A program made the translations under genes and the position numbers. A stretch of 8,841 nucleotides of DNA from Clostridia bacterium (GTDB lineage Bacteria > Bacillota > Sulfobacillia > SLMV01): NCBI GenBank assembly GCA_003554565.1, contig PWGR01000287.1, positions 1-8,841 on the forward strand. Reading direction: 5' to 3'. Below the pieces are notes generated by a model, which was not told the DNA's origin, did no database searches, and saw only the letters and a list, made by a program, of their open reading frames with translations. This document shows positions 1 to 7,333 of this stretch, piece after piece (position 1 is the stretch's first letter; every line of letters starts with the position of its first letter).

Positions 1-2074
1 AATCGTAACCGCCCCCGTCCTCAATCGATGCAGCCGCTACCAAAACGCGCTCCCCATCCGCACGACCGGGCACAAAGAAGTCACTTCTGACCCATCCACA
101 ACGCATGGTTCTCTCGGGCGGCTCAGGTCCCTCAATGGTAAACTCCTCCCCATCGAAATAGAAAGTCCCGCCCTCGATCCGTACTTCCTCCCGGGTGACG
201 ACGTCGCCCTCAGCGAGCCTGGTCCCACTACCCCCCGATGCCCGGTCTGCAGAGCTCGGATCCCCGGTGAAGTCGCGCCAATCCACCAGATCTGCCGATC
301 CTCCACTGGGAGCAAAAAGTCCCGGGGTTAGTGGATCCACCCCGGTGTCAACAACCGCTACCACCACACCATTTCCATCGACGTCGAGAATACCCTGCAG
401 GTCATCAGCGCCGATCACCTCGCTGTTGGACGGTGCTGCCGGCTGTTCATAACCCTCCCCCTCGATCTCCTCCGCAGCAAGCACAGCATCAACCGGGCCG
501 GGAATAGACGCATCTGAACCGGTCGGGCGCCCCTGGCCCTCGGGCAGTATGCCCCGACGATACTCCCACGCAAGGGCTCCCGAATCATGCTTCGCCGCCG
601 CGTCATCCGCACCATAGACTTCCATGTAGCTGATTTGGGTAGACCCACGTGCGTGGACCACTCCGACAAAAGCGTCTTCCGTCAGCACAGCAGCGTCTAC
701 CGACCGTCCGCCTGCCTCTACGCGGGTGTTGGGCGTCACCTCACCTGCTGCCAGATCCCCGTCGTCGTCACGCCATCTCACGGTAACGCTGTCACTGGCC
801 CCCAACGAGCCAACGTGCTCAACAGTACCCCAGCAATCGTAGCTGACCGCATCAACATGCCTGACCACCGGACCGTCCGGCCACAGCACAATATTCAACC
901 GGTCTCCGGGCCGGAGCTCGTATGCACGCGCACTGATGCCTTGCCGGTAGAATTGAGTCCTCCCGTCCCAGTACACCGCCGCAGGATCATCCCTGGAAAC
1001 CCTCTCCGGTTGACCCGCCGCAGATAAAAACGCGACATTCGCCCATGAATCGAGGGCAGACGCGCTTTCCCCGTCCGCGGGATAAAGAGGGCGAACCTCC
1101 AGCGTCTGATGTGTGAGGCTCTGACTCTCCAGTATGGCCGTGAAGGACGTATGGGGGGCGGATGCAGATATGGGTTCGCCCGCTGCGTTGAGAACCACAT
1201 GCAGATACTCGCCCGATCTGAGCAAATCCGGGTCTATCTCAGAATCACCACGCACCAGGCGAACACCCTCAAGGCTCAACGTCACCACCTGATCATCCGG
1301 TAGGGCAAGCGCAACCTCGCCCGTTTGCTCATCAATGCCCGCCACTTCCCCCTGCAGGTTGTACAGTGCACCCCGCAGCTTGAGGGCCCGCTTGATCAAC
1401 ACCGCAGCCTGAGCCCTCGTGGTGCGGGTGTTTGAGCGAAAACTGTCGTCAGGAAAACCGTGAAACAGTCCGGTCTCAGCGTTCCACATGACCGCAGGTC
1501 TGGCCCAATCCGGAATCTCATCCGCATCAGAAAAGGTGTACGCATCATCCCCGTCAGGCTCAGGCTCTTCAAATATGCGATGAAAAAGGCCCGCCATCTC
1601 TGCGCGCGTTATTCCGGCATCAGGACGAAATGTCTGATCCTCATACCCTGCAATCAGATCAATATGCTGGGCCTGGTTCAGGTACTTAATCACCCAGTGC
1701 TCCTCACTGACGTCAGTAAACTCAGATGGTGCATACAGTACCTCGCGGCCCTCATCCACGGGCCTGAACTCGGCGACCCCAAAGGCGCGGACCAGCATCT
1801 TGACCATCTCCGCACGGGTGATGGCATCTTCGGGCCGAAACCGGCCCTCGGTGTCGATCTCGGCCACTCCTAGCTGGGTAAGCAGCGCGACCTCGCTGCC
1901 GGACCAGTGACCCTCAATGTCCGGGGGAACGACCGACTCGGCTGCCTCCACCGGACCCTGTTCTGCATCAGGCTGCCAGAAATGGGAGGCCAGGACCAGA
2001 CCCGCAACGATGAGGATCATCGCTACCCAGGGTAAAACTCTCCTGTAGTTGACGACCAGCGCGGCTCGTCTCAA
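1..2074 (-). CDS. SLH-domain-anchored subtilisin-like (S8) serine protease, pyrolysin/TPP II-like, partial (C-terminus beyond window)
   Basis: Exported, wall-anchored protease; 691 residues are visible and the frame is still open at base 1. Residues 1-32 form a signal peptide: a basic start (MRR, then NYRR), then a hydrophobic stretch IVAGLVLAS. Three SLH domains follow at about 52-97, 119-168 and 181-230; the first two carry the ITRAEM motif and the third a diverged TTRAQA. SLH domains bind secondary cell-wall polymers. Residues about 236-330 form a beta-rich module (LQGEVAGIDEQTGEVAL) resembling small DUF5666-like repeats, and 330-545 are not recognised. At 570-582 is VVVAVVDTGVDPL, the catalytic Asp motif of subtilases (Asp576, codon at 347-349). 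The wording DTGVDPxxPG is close to tripeptidyl-peptidase II and pyrolysin. No HGTxVAG His motif appears in the next 115 residues, so a long insert separates Asp and His; His and Ser must lie outside the window. The start is a TTG with an AAAGAG upstream; TTG at 2092 is possible, and ATG at 2020 would remove the basic n-region. The lipoprotein gene ends 40 nt upstream. Confidence 0.85.
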   Translation of the reverse strand, partial: MRRAALVVNYRRVLPWVAMILIVAGLVLASHFWQPDAEQGPVEAAESVVPPDIEGHWSGSEVALLTQLGVAEIDTEGRFRPEDAITRAEMVKMLVRAFGVAEFRPVDEGREVLYAPSEFTDVSEEHWVIKYLNQAQHIDLIAGYEDQTFRPDAGITRAEMAGLFHRIFEEPEPDGDDAYTFSDADEIPDWARPAVMWNAETGLFHGFPDDSFRSNTRTTRAQAAVLIKRALKLRGALYNLQGEVAGIDEQTGEVALALPDDQVVTLSLEGVRLVRGDSEIDPDLLRSGEYLHVVLNAAGEPISASAPHTSFTAILESQSLTHQTLEVRPLYPADGESASALDSWANVAFLSAAGQPERVSRDDPAAVYWDGRTQFYRQGISARAYELRPGDRLNIVLWPDGPVVRHVDAVSYDCWGTVEHVGSLGASDSVTVRWRDDDGDLAAGEVTPNTRVEAGGRSVDAAVLTEDAFVGVVHARGSTQISYMEVYGADDAAAKHDSGALAWEYRRGILPEGQGRPTGSDASIPGPVDAVLAAEEIEGEGYEQPAAPSNSEVIGADDLQGILDVDGNGVVVAVVDTGVDPLTPGLFAPSGGSADLVDWRDFTGDPSSADRASGGSGTRLAEGDVVTREEVRIEGGTFYFDGEEFTIEGPEPPERTMRCGWVRSDFFVPGRADGERVLVAAASIEDGGGYD

Positions 2075-2114
2075 GATCTCTTTCAGCCCCAATCAGAAAT
2101 CAGCGACGGAAGGG

Positions 2115-3470
2115 CTATTCTGCCTTCAGGGTTGATGAGGAAGAAGAAAAAACGTTGAGTTCATAATATGTCAGTGTGTCCAGCACACGGGCCCCGGTCT
2201 CGGGGTCAGCATCACCTGAGGCGACAATAAGCGCCCCGCCCTCCTCCGCCAGGTCCACCCCGACATTGACTCCCAGAACTTTCGTGCCCTCGATCTCTCC
2301 CTCCGGGCAGATAAACACAAGGCGGTGCTTCTCTTCCACCTGTGGGCCATTCATTTCTGATGTAACAACGTGCAACGCGAGCGCACCCTCAGAGTCAAAA
2401 GCGGCGGAATCAATGCGGATCGATGAGTCCTCGCCCGGCGGACGCAGTAAGTAAATCCATTCTGCCTCCCCCGATTCCATGTCCATGAGAAAAACCCCGC
2501 CCTCGGCACCAACATTATACACCAACAGCCGGGCATCATCCTCCCTGAGAAGAAGATCGTTGCTGCCGCCGGCCAGGAGGAGGTATTTCCACAAAAGATC
2601 CGCTGACCTGTCGAAAACGTAGAGTACATTGTCGGGATCTACAGTTGTGAGGGCGATCTTGTGTCCCGCATCGGCAACCTCCACATCGCCCCGCAATTGT
2701 ACATCCAACTTGTGGCTCCAGAGCGACTCAGCAGATCGGTCGGCAATGCTGATCTTCTCTTCTGTCTGAAGAAGCAGCATCTTTGTGTCCGACACGAAGT
2801 CTGCTTTCGCCCGCTCCCCCACTTTCCGTGACCCCAGTTCAGCTCCCGACTCAGCATCTATCAGCAGGAGCTTTCCAGAGTATCTGTCCAGGAGGACGAG
2901 TACCTCGTTATCTGCAGAACGGTGGAAGTCGGTCATGCCCGCCAGTGAATGGGAAAACTGTTCTGTACCGGTCTCATCCAGTATGCGGAGATCGCCCGTC
3001 CCGGCAGCAGAATAGAGTGCCAGGCCCACCTCCCGACCTTCACGGCTCAGCACCCGCGCATCGGCGCTGACAAAATCCCTCTCCGGCGCGGTATACTCCC
3101 AGAGCTGCTCGCCATTGCTGTCGAAAGCCCTCGCAACATAGATGCCGTCCGACTGGCGGTAGGCCACCGCGGCCGTCTCTCCTTGCGCCGCCAGTGAATA
3201 CGATAAAGAATTGCGATTAGAGAAGGTCCTCGCCCAGGCGGGCTCCAGTGCCAAGTCCGGGAGATCTGCCAGATCAACCTCGCGCGGAGAGGAGACATCT
3301 GGCTCCTTTTCCCCTTCGCCGGAAATGGATCCGGACAGGCGCTCATGCTCCTCCGGCTGGTCATCGCCACCCGGCAGCTCATCCAAAGCGCAACCGGAAA
3401 CGACGAGAAACGTCACCAGAATTATAACCGGTGCATAGTACATCGACCTGCGATGCCTCGACAGAACCAC
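2115..3470 (-). CDS. Surface lipoprotein with PQQ-like/WD40-like beta-propeller repeats
   Basis: A predicted lipoprotein of about 451 residues. The N-terminus has a basic region (RHRR), a hydrophobic core and a lipobox VSGC, with the lipidated Cys at residue 27. An acidic, low-complexity linker (about 30-70) follows. The rest is built from repeats of about 40 residues, each ending in a turn with Asp and an aromatic strand: FDSNGEQLWEY (about 116), LDETGTEQFSHSL (164), IDAESGAELGSRK (204), ADRSAESLWSHKL (243), FDRSADLLWKYLL (286) and MDMESGEAEWIYLL (329). This is the pattern of PQQ-like/BamB-like beta-propellers, which usually serve as binding scaffolds; no catalytic site is visible. The C-terminus has a five-Ser run before TLKAE. 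GTG at 3470 is chosen because AAAGGTGG sits 5 nt upstream; GTG at 3479 would add three residues, and ATG at 3443 would lose the basic n-region. The gene lies 40 nt before the SLH protease and is probably co-transcribed. The ligand or partner is unknown; a role in binding or presenting substrate to the protease is only an inference. Confidence 0.8.
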   Translation of the reverse strand: MVLSRHRRSMYYAPVIILVTFLVVSGCALDELPGGDDQPEEHERLSGSISGEGEKEPDVSSPREVDLADLPDLALEPAWARTFSNRNSLSYSLAAQGETAAVAYRQSDGIYVARAFDSNGEQLWEYTAPERDFVSADARVLSREGREVGLALYSAAGTGDLRILDETGTEQFSHSLAGMTDFHRSADNEVLVLLDRYSGKLLLIDAESGAELGSRKVGERAKADFVSDTKMLLLQTEEKISIADRSAESLWSHKLDVQLRGDVEVADAGHKIALTTVDPDNVLYVFDRSADLLWKYLLLAGGSNDLLLREDDARLLVYNVGAEGGVFLMDMESGEAEWIYLLRPPGEDSSIRIDSAAFDSEGALALHVVTSEMNGPQVEEKHRLVFICPEGEIEGTKVLGVNVGVDLAEEGGALIVASGDADPETGARVLDTLTYYELNVFSSSSSTLKAE

Positions 3471-3483
3471 AGCAACCACCTTT

Positions 3484-3563
3484 ACTTCATCCCTGTTTGG
3501 TGAAGTGCAATAACATCAACCGGTCATCACGACCGACCAGCCGGTACCAACCGCATCACTTCA
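3484..3563 (-). promoter_or_regulatory. Leader of the lipoprotein gene with competing short hairpins
   Basis: In minus-strand order the leader holds TGAAGTG (3557-3563), CACTTCA (3501-3507) and TGAAGT (3484-3489). The middle element can pair with the first (7 bp) or the last (6 bp, 11-nt loop), not both. A separate hairpin CGGTC-GTGAT-GACCG (3521-3535) lies inside the larger loop. The last element ends just before the AAAGGTGG ribosome-binding site, so its pairing could affect translation. No convincing -35/-10 pair was found in the 174 nt between ctpA and this gene. The pairings are seen in the sequence; a regulatory role is inferred, and short stems like these can occur by chance. Confidence 0.3.
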
Positions 3564-3620
3564 ATTCGACCCTGCAGACCCGCAGTCCTCTTCGCGACAA
3601 AATTGTAATCATTCTGTAAT

Positions 3621-3644
3621 GCGGGGCCCACATTGTGGCCCCGC
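3621..3644 (-). terminator. GC-rich hairpin downstream of ctpA (weak terminator or mRNA-stabilising stem)
   Basis: Starting 9 nt after the ctpA stop codon, GCGGGGCC pairs with GGCCCCGC, and the stem extends by CAC/GTG across one bulged base. The following minus-strand bases are ATTACAGAATG, with no T tract, so it is not a classical intrinsic terminator. It could give partial termination or protect the ctpA 3' end while allowing some read-through into the lipoprotein gene. Confidence 0.5.
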
Positions 3645-3653
3645 GACACAGAA

Positions 3654-5159
3654 TCAGTACATGAGCATCCAGCCGACCAGTGCGCGCAGGGCTTGCAGCC
3701 GCTGCCGATCCTGCAGGAGCCACTCTTTTTCGAGGATCTCCTCGCTGACATCCTCCTGTAGATAATCAATCAGCGGGTCAATCCAGCTGTCCGATCGCTC
3801 GCCCAGACGGCGGAGCGTGTGCTCATCCGCCCTGCCCGTAATACCCAGGCCCTCGTCCCGCTGAAAACCTGCCACCGCCCGGGTGATATTGGAGTCATAT
3901 TGAGCTCCGACAACCTCATCAAGATAGCCCAGTTCGCGCAGTCGATCGGCCAAGTGCAGCACGGCATGGCCGCTGTCACCTGGGTTGAGCGGCTCATCAG
4001 GAACGTGTACCGCCCCGGGACTTACGCCGGCAGTACGCACAATCTGCACGTCCGGAGTGAGCCCATGCTCGGCGATCCGGTGCCCGGATGGCAGCACAAA
4101 CTCAGCAGTGGTCAACCGCAATCCCGCTTCATCCAGATTGAAGACGGACTGTACCGACCCCTTGCCAAACGTGTCCACTCCCACCAGCATGGAATCGAGC
4201 CTGTCCCGGACCGCCCCGGCCAGTATCTCGGCCCCACTGGCCGTGAACTCGTCCATCAGCATCATGACGGGAGCATCCACGCCCGGGGTCTCACTTTCAA
4301 ACTCGCTGATGACCTCACCGTCGCGTCCCTCCGTCAGGAGTATCGGTCCCTCGGGGACAAGGTATTCACACACAGAAATGGCCGCGGAAAGGATCCCGCC
4401 AGGGTTGCCGCGCACGTCTACAAGCAAACCCTCTACGCCCTCCAGTCTCTCAAGGGCACGCTCCATCTCGTCGGGAGTGCTCTCGGCAAACCTGCCGATG
4501 GCTATGTAGCCCAGATCCCGTCCCTCCAACTCTATTCTCTCATGAGTGAGAGTCGGACGAACCACTTCCTCGCGCTCTACACTCAGAGGGCCCACCTTAT
4601 CGTCATCGCGGAGCAGGAGAATCTCCACTGGAGTGCCGGGTTCGCCACGAATGAGAGAGGCGATCTCATCCAGGCTTTTTTCGCCAATACTCTCACCATC
4701 GACTTCTATAATAACATCCCCCACCCACACACCGGCCTGCGCCGCCGGACCGCCGGCAAAGACCTGAAGCACCCGGGCGCCCTCTGGTGCAGCGGCAATC
4801 CGTATTCCGATTCCGCTGTATTCCTGGTTCCGGTATTCTTCCATCATAGCATCCAGATCTTCCCGTTCCAGCATTTCCGCGTATGGATCATCGAGAGAGG
4901 AGATCACACCCTCTATAGCACCCCACAACAGTTCTTTCTCGTCGACCGGGTGTACCGACCGCTGTGAGATGATTTCAATTGTACGCAGAAGAAGCGAAAC
5001 CAGCCCACCGTCGTCCAGTTCCTCTTCTTCCAACCCCTCGGGGGCAGCCCACAGTACGGAATCCTGCGCTGGCTCTCCAAGAACCCCCCCGGTCAGCAGG
5101 CCACCCATAAAAGCCAAAATGCACGCCATTGCTGCGGTAATAAGCGAAATTCTTCGCAA
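3654..5159 (-). CDS. ctpA: Carboxyl-terminal processing protease (S41) with PDZ and peptidoglycan-binding domains
   Basis: A 501-residue exported serine protease of the CtpA/CtpB family, which cuts envelope proteins near their C-termini using a Ser-Lys pair. Residues 5-28 are a single hydrophobic segment (signal or membrane anchor) behind MRR. A helical N-terminal part (about 50-112) contains SSLDDPYAEML, typical of the family. The PDZ domain spans about 113-197 (YSGIGI... GGPAAQAGVWVGDVI). The catalytic core spans about 200-376: VDVRGNPGG (248-255), nucleophile Ser308 in DEFTASGAEIL, Lys333 and Gln337 in TFGKGSVQS, all intact and spaced as in CtpB. A PG_binding_1 domain (about 394-452, GDSGHAVLHLADRLRELGYL ... 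GFQ ... LGITGRAD) would tether it to the wall. The charged tail (453-501) is unassigned. The start is a TTG with GGGAGGGG 8 nt upstream. It is the first gene of the envelope block; in Bacillus the paralogue CtpB acts in sporulation signalling, but nothing here shows that role. Confidence 0.93.
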   Translation of the reverse strand: MRRISLITAAMACILAFMGGLLTGGVLGEPAQDSVLWAAPEGLEEEELDDGGLVSLLLRTIEIISQRSVHPVDEKELLWGAIEGVISSLDDPYAEMLEREDLDAMMEEYRNQEYSGIGIRIAAAPEGARVLQVFAGGPAAQAGVWVGDVIIEVDGESIGEKSLDEIASLIRGEPGTPVEILLLRDDDKVGPLSVEREEVVRPTLTHERIELEGRDLGYIAIGRFAESTPDEMERALERLEGVEGLLVDVRGNPGGILSAAISVCEYLVPEGPILLTEGRDGEVISEFESETPGVDAPVMMLMDEFTASGAEILAGAVRDRLDSMLVGVDTFGKGSVQSVFNLDEAGLRLTTAEFVLPSGHRIAEHGLTPDVQIVRTAGVSPGAVHVPDEPLNPGDSGHAVLHLADRLRELGYLDEVVGAQYDSNITRAVAGFQRDEGLGITGRADEHTLRRLGERSDSWIDPLIDYLQEDVSEEILEKEWLLQDRQRLQALRALVGWMLMY

Positions 5160-5270
5160 GAAAAGATCCCCTCCCCCATCAATAATCTCTGTTTTTTCAT
5201 CTACTGCCGGTCCGCCCCGGTCGATTACTGGGATTTCGTGCGGGTGTCACCACAAATGTCCTGTGTATGC

Positions 5271-5300
5271 ATGTTACCGCACTTCGGGCCGCGCACACAA
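5271..5300 (-). promoter_or_regulatory. Possible sigma-A-type promoter for ctpA
   Basis: The minus strand reads TTGTGT (5295-5300), an 18-nt spacer, then TAACAT (5271-5276), which matches the consensus TTGACA/TATAAT at four of six positions in each box. It lies about 110 nt upstream of the TTG start. Downstream, GTGCGG (5277-5282) can pair with CCGCAC (5238-5243) in the leader. The match is modest, and no better pair was found in this intergenic region. Confidence 0.3.
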
Positions 5301-5344
5301 AAGAGGTGAGGTGGGTCTGCTGTATGAGAGGATGCGTGCGCCAA

Positions 5345-5373
5345 GAATAGCCCGCCACGGCGTTTCCCTATTC
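5345..5373 (-). terminator. Imperfect hairpin downstream of the stress-protein gene
   Basis: On the minus strand GAATAG pairs with CTATTC around an inner CGCC/GGCG stem, 25 nt after the stop codon at 5399. It is followed by TTGGCG rather than a T run, so any termination would be inefficient. It marks the likely 3' end of the permease/stress-protein unit. The rest of the 5160-5398 interval shows only the weak promoter and the ctpA ribosome-binding site (GGGAGGGG). Confidence 0.35.
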
Positions 5374-5398
5374 ATTGAAATCACAACATACACACTGC

Positions 5399-5848
5399 TT
5401 ACTTTTTCGGGTGCGGAACGACCAGGACCGGGCGCGGACTCATACGCAAAAGACGCGCCGTTATGCTCGGCTGAAAGATCTGTTCCACCATTCTGTGAAC
5501 AGTAGCTCCGCACACAATGAGGTCCACATTCTCGTCATCGGCCACACGCAGTATTTCTTTGGCGGGGTCATCTCCTTCGACCATAATGGCCCGGACGTGT
5601 ACACCTGCCCTCTCCAGTATTTCGCAGGGCTGCTTGACGAACTGCTCCAGGTGCTCGGGCAGGGCATTCAGACACTCGGAGAAATGCTCTCTCTCTGACT
5701 TCTCAACATAACCCCGGGAGTGACTCCACCGCTTCGGCCGCACGTGCAGGATGATCACCTGCGAGGCAGACGCCTTCGCCAGTCGCGAAGCATACGCGAC
5801 AACATCATTTGCGTGCTCCTTGGAAGAAACGCAGACCAGCATTTTCAT
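5399..5848 (-). CDS. Universal stress protein (UspA family), degenerate ATP-binding motif
   Basis: A 149-residue single-domain Usp protein, the usual family length, expected to be cytoplasmic and dimeric. It opens with the first beta strand MKMLVCVSS and continues with the alternating alpha/beta pattern: a long helix (EHANDVVAYASRLAKA), strand VIILHVRP (31-38), VHVRAIMVEGDDPAKEIL (83-100), VDLIVCGATV (108-117) and terminal strand PRPVLVVP (138-145). ATP-binding members carry G-2X-G-9X-G(S/T) after the fourth strand. Here the region reads GATVHRM...FQPSIT: Gly114 is present, but the second Gly is Val117 and the third is Pro127, so it probably does not bind ATP in the usual way. ATG at 5848 is chosen because GAGAGGG lies 9 nt upstream; TTG at 5857 would abut that site. 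It begins 31 nt after the permease stop codon, so the two are probably co-transcribed, and it may modulate the transporter. Confidence 0.88.
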   Translation of the reverse strand: MKMLVCVSSKEHANDVVAYASRLAKASASQVIILHVRPKRWSHSRGYVEKSEREHFSECLNALPEHLEQFVKQPCEILERAGVHVRAIMVEGDDPAKEILRVADDENVDLIVCGATVHRMVEQIFQPSITARLLRMSPRPVLVVPHPKK

Positions 5849-5879
5849 CGACACCAACCCCTCTCAGCGCAGTAGCACA

Positions 5880-7301
5880 TCAGGCTACCCCCAACCATTG
5901 CCACCATACAACAACTACAAGCATCAACACCGCCAGAGAGGCGATGGCGGCCCAGAATCCCGCGCGCAGGAAGTCGCGGGCCTCAAGATAGCCGCTCGAA
6001 TAGACGATGGCATTGGACGGAGTACCTATTATCAGCATATATGCAAACGAGGAAGCGAGGGTACTGGCAACTCCTACGAGAATCGGAGATGTACCCGTTA
6101 GCTTCGCCGACTCCAGAATCACCGGCCCCAGCAGCGCGACAGCCGGACCATCCGACATGATTTGACTGAACAGAGTCATAAAGGCAGAACTTGACAAGGC
6201 CAGGCGAATTCCCGACTCCATACCGAGCGAAGCCTGTACCGTACCCATCACCCGGTCGGCCAGCCAGAATGCCGCCCCCGAAGTTTCCAGCGCCCGTCCG
6301 AAAGAAATGGCCGCGAAGTAAAGGAGCACTATACCCCAGTTTATGTGTTGGTAGTCCTCCTCCCAATTGGCCAGTCCCACAATGATGTACAGCAGGGCAC
6401 CCGTGAGGGCAATTAGCCCGATTCCATAAATGTCACCAATGGTAATCCATGCCAGCATGATCAAGGCAAATATTCCGATTGTGGCCTTGTCCTGCCGGTC
6501 TATGGGACCGAGCACCTCCATGCGCCGCAGGGCCTCATCGCCAATCTCCTGCAGGTCATGTTGCTCTGGCCTGTAAAGATTATAGAGAATCAACCCTACG
6601 ATGGGTGTCAGTATGAGTGTGATGGGCAGGGCCAAGATCAACCACATCCCGTATCCCACCTGAACCCCGGAGATGTCCGCCAGATAGGCCATCATGATCA
6701 CATTTCGCGAACCACCGGAGGGCGTACTCATCCCACCGATCGCACAAGAATACCCAATGCTCAGCATCAGGAGCTTGGCCAGCTGGGGTCGTCTGCGGAT
6801 TCCACCAGCCGAAACCACCAGCGTGCCGCCGATCGGCACCAGAAGTGCAGCGACGGTATGGTCGGAGATTATTGCTGAAGTAAGGGCCCCAAAGGCCATT
6901 ATGGCAGCAACCAGCCAGGGAATGCGCGGCGGCACCAGGCGGAGCAAGACTGTGAGGGCGCGCTGGTGCAGGTTCCGACGCACCAGTACGCGGGCAATCA
7001 TGAGCGCCCCCATCATGAATAGCGCGGAGTCGTGCGCAAAACTGGCAATGGCTTCTGCCGGTGATCTTATTCCTAAAAACGCGATCCAGCCGAGAACCAG
7101 GGGGAAACTGGCCCCAACCGGCAGCGCTTCAGTCATGAAAGACACGGCGAAAAACACCAGCAACCCCAGCATCCTGTGTCCCGCGACCGTAAGTCCGGGC
7201 GGAGTGGGAAAAACCATGGTCAACCCGGCGAGAAGACCCGCCACGAGAATCCACTTTCTTGAACCGGCTTCATACCATCGCGCAGACAGCTCCGACAACA
7301 T
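5880..7301 (-). CDS. SLC13/DASS-family permease (divalent anion:sodium symporter-like) with altered SNT motifs
   Basis: A 473-residue, very hydrophobic integral membrane protein with about 11-12 predicted membrane segments starting at WILVAGLLAGL. The family imports di/tricarboxylates, sulfate or similar anions, usually with sodium. Family marks include FMTEALPVGASFPL (55-68), where family members have T-E-A-[IL]-P, and two inverted repeats. Repeat 1 has IISDHTVAALLVPIG (144-158) then GGMSTPSGGSRN (189-200). Repeat 2 has IMSDGPAVALLGPV (381-394) then IIGTPSNAIVYSSGY (424-438). The SNT signature that helps bind sodium and substrate is SDH in the first and SDG in the second. The substrate therefore cannot be named with confidence. 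The ATG start has GGGAGG 7 nt upstream, a strong site. The stress-protein gene follows after 31 nt; a hairpin and a 13-bp tandem repeat lie just upstream. Confidence 0.9.
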   Translation of the reverse strand: MLSELSARWYEAGSRKWILVAGLLAGLTMVFPTPPGLTVAGHRMLGLLVFFAVSFMTEALPVGASFPLVLGWIAFLGIRSPAEAIASFAHDSALFMMGALMIARVLVRRNLHQRALTVLLRLVPPRIPWLVAAIMAFGALTSAIISDHTVAALLVPIGGTLVVSAGGIRRRPQLAKLLMLSIGYSCAIGGMSTPSGGSRNVIMMAYLADISGVQVGYGMWLILALPITLILTPIVGLILYNLYRPEQHDLQEIGDEALRRMEVLGPIDRQDKATIGIFALIMLAWITIGDIYGIGLIALTGALLYIIVGLANWEEDYQHINWGIVLLYFAAISFGRALETSGAAFWLADRVMGTVQASLGMESGIRLALSSSAFMTLFSQIMSDGPAVALLGPVILESAKLTGTSPILVGVASTLASSFAYMLIIGTPSNAIVYSSGYLEARDFLRAGFWAAIASLAVLMLVVVVWWQWLGVA

Positions 7302-7333
7302 CAGCGTCCTCCCAATGTACTTCTCTCAAAACA

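Noticed and set aside
1460..1873. Plus-strand open frame of 137 codons
   Set aside because: It is opposite the second and third SLH domains, whose spacing and TRAE motifs are clear on the minus strand.
3612..3620. The 9-mer TTCTGTAAT shared with 8690-8698, both next to hairpins
   Set aside because: A 9-base match between two sites is expected somewhere in a window this long, and there is no third copy.
3819..4967. Plus-strand open frame of 382 codons
   Set aside because: It lies entirely opposite ctpA, whose signal peptide, PDZ, catalytic Ser-Lys and wall-binding motifs are all intact. The plus-strand product has no recognisable domain and looks like an antisense shadow in GC-rich DNA.
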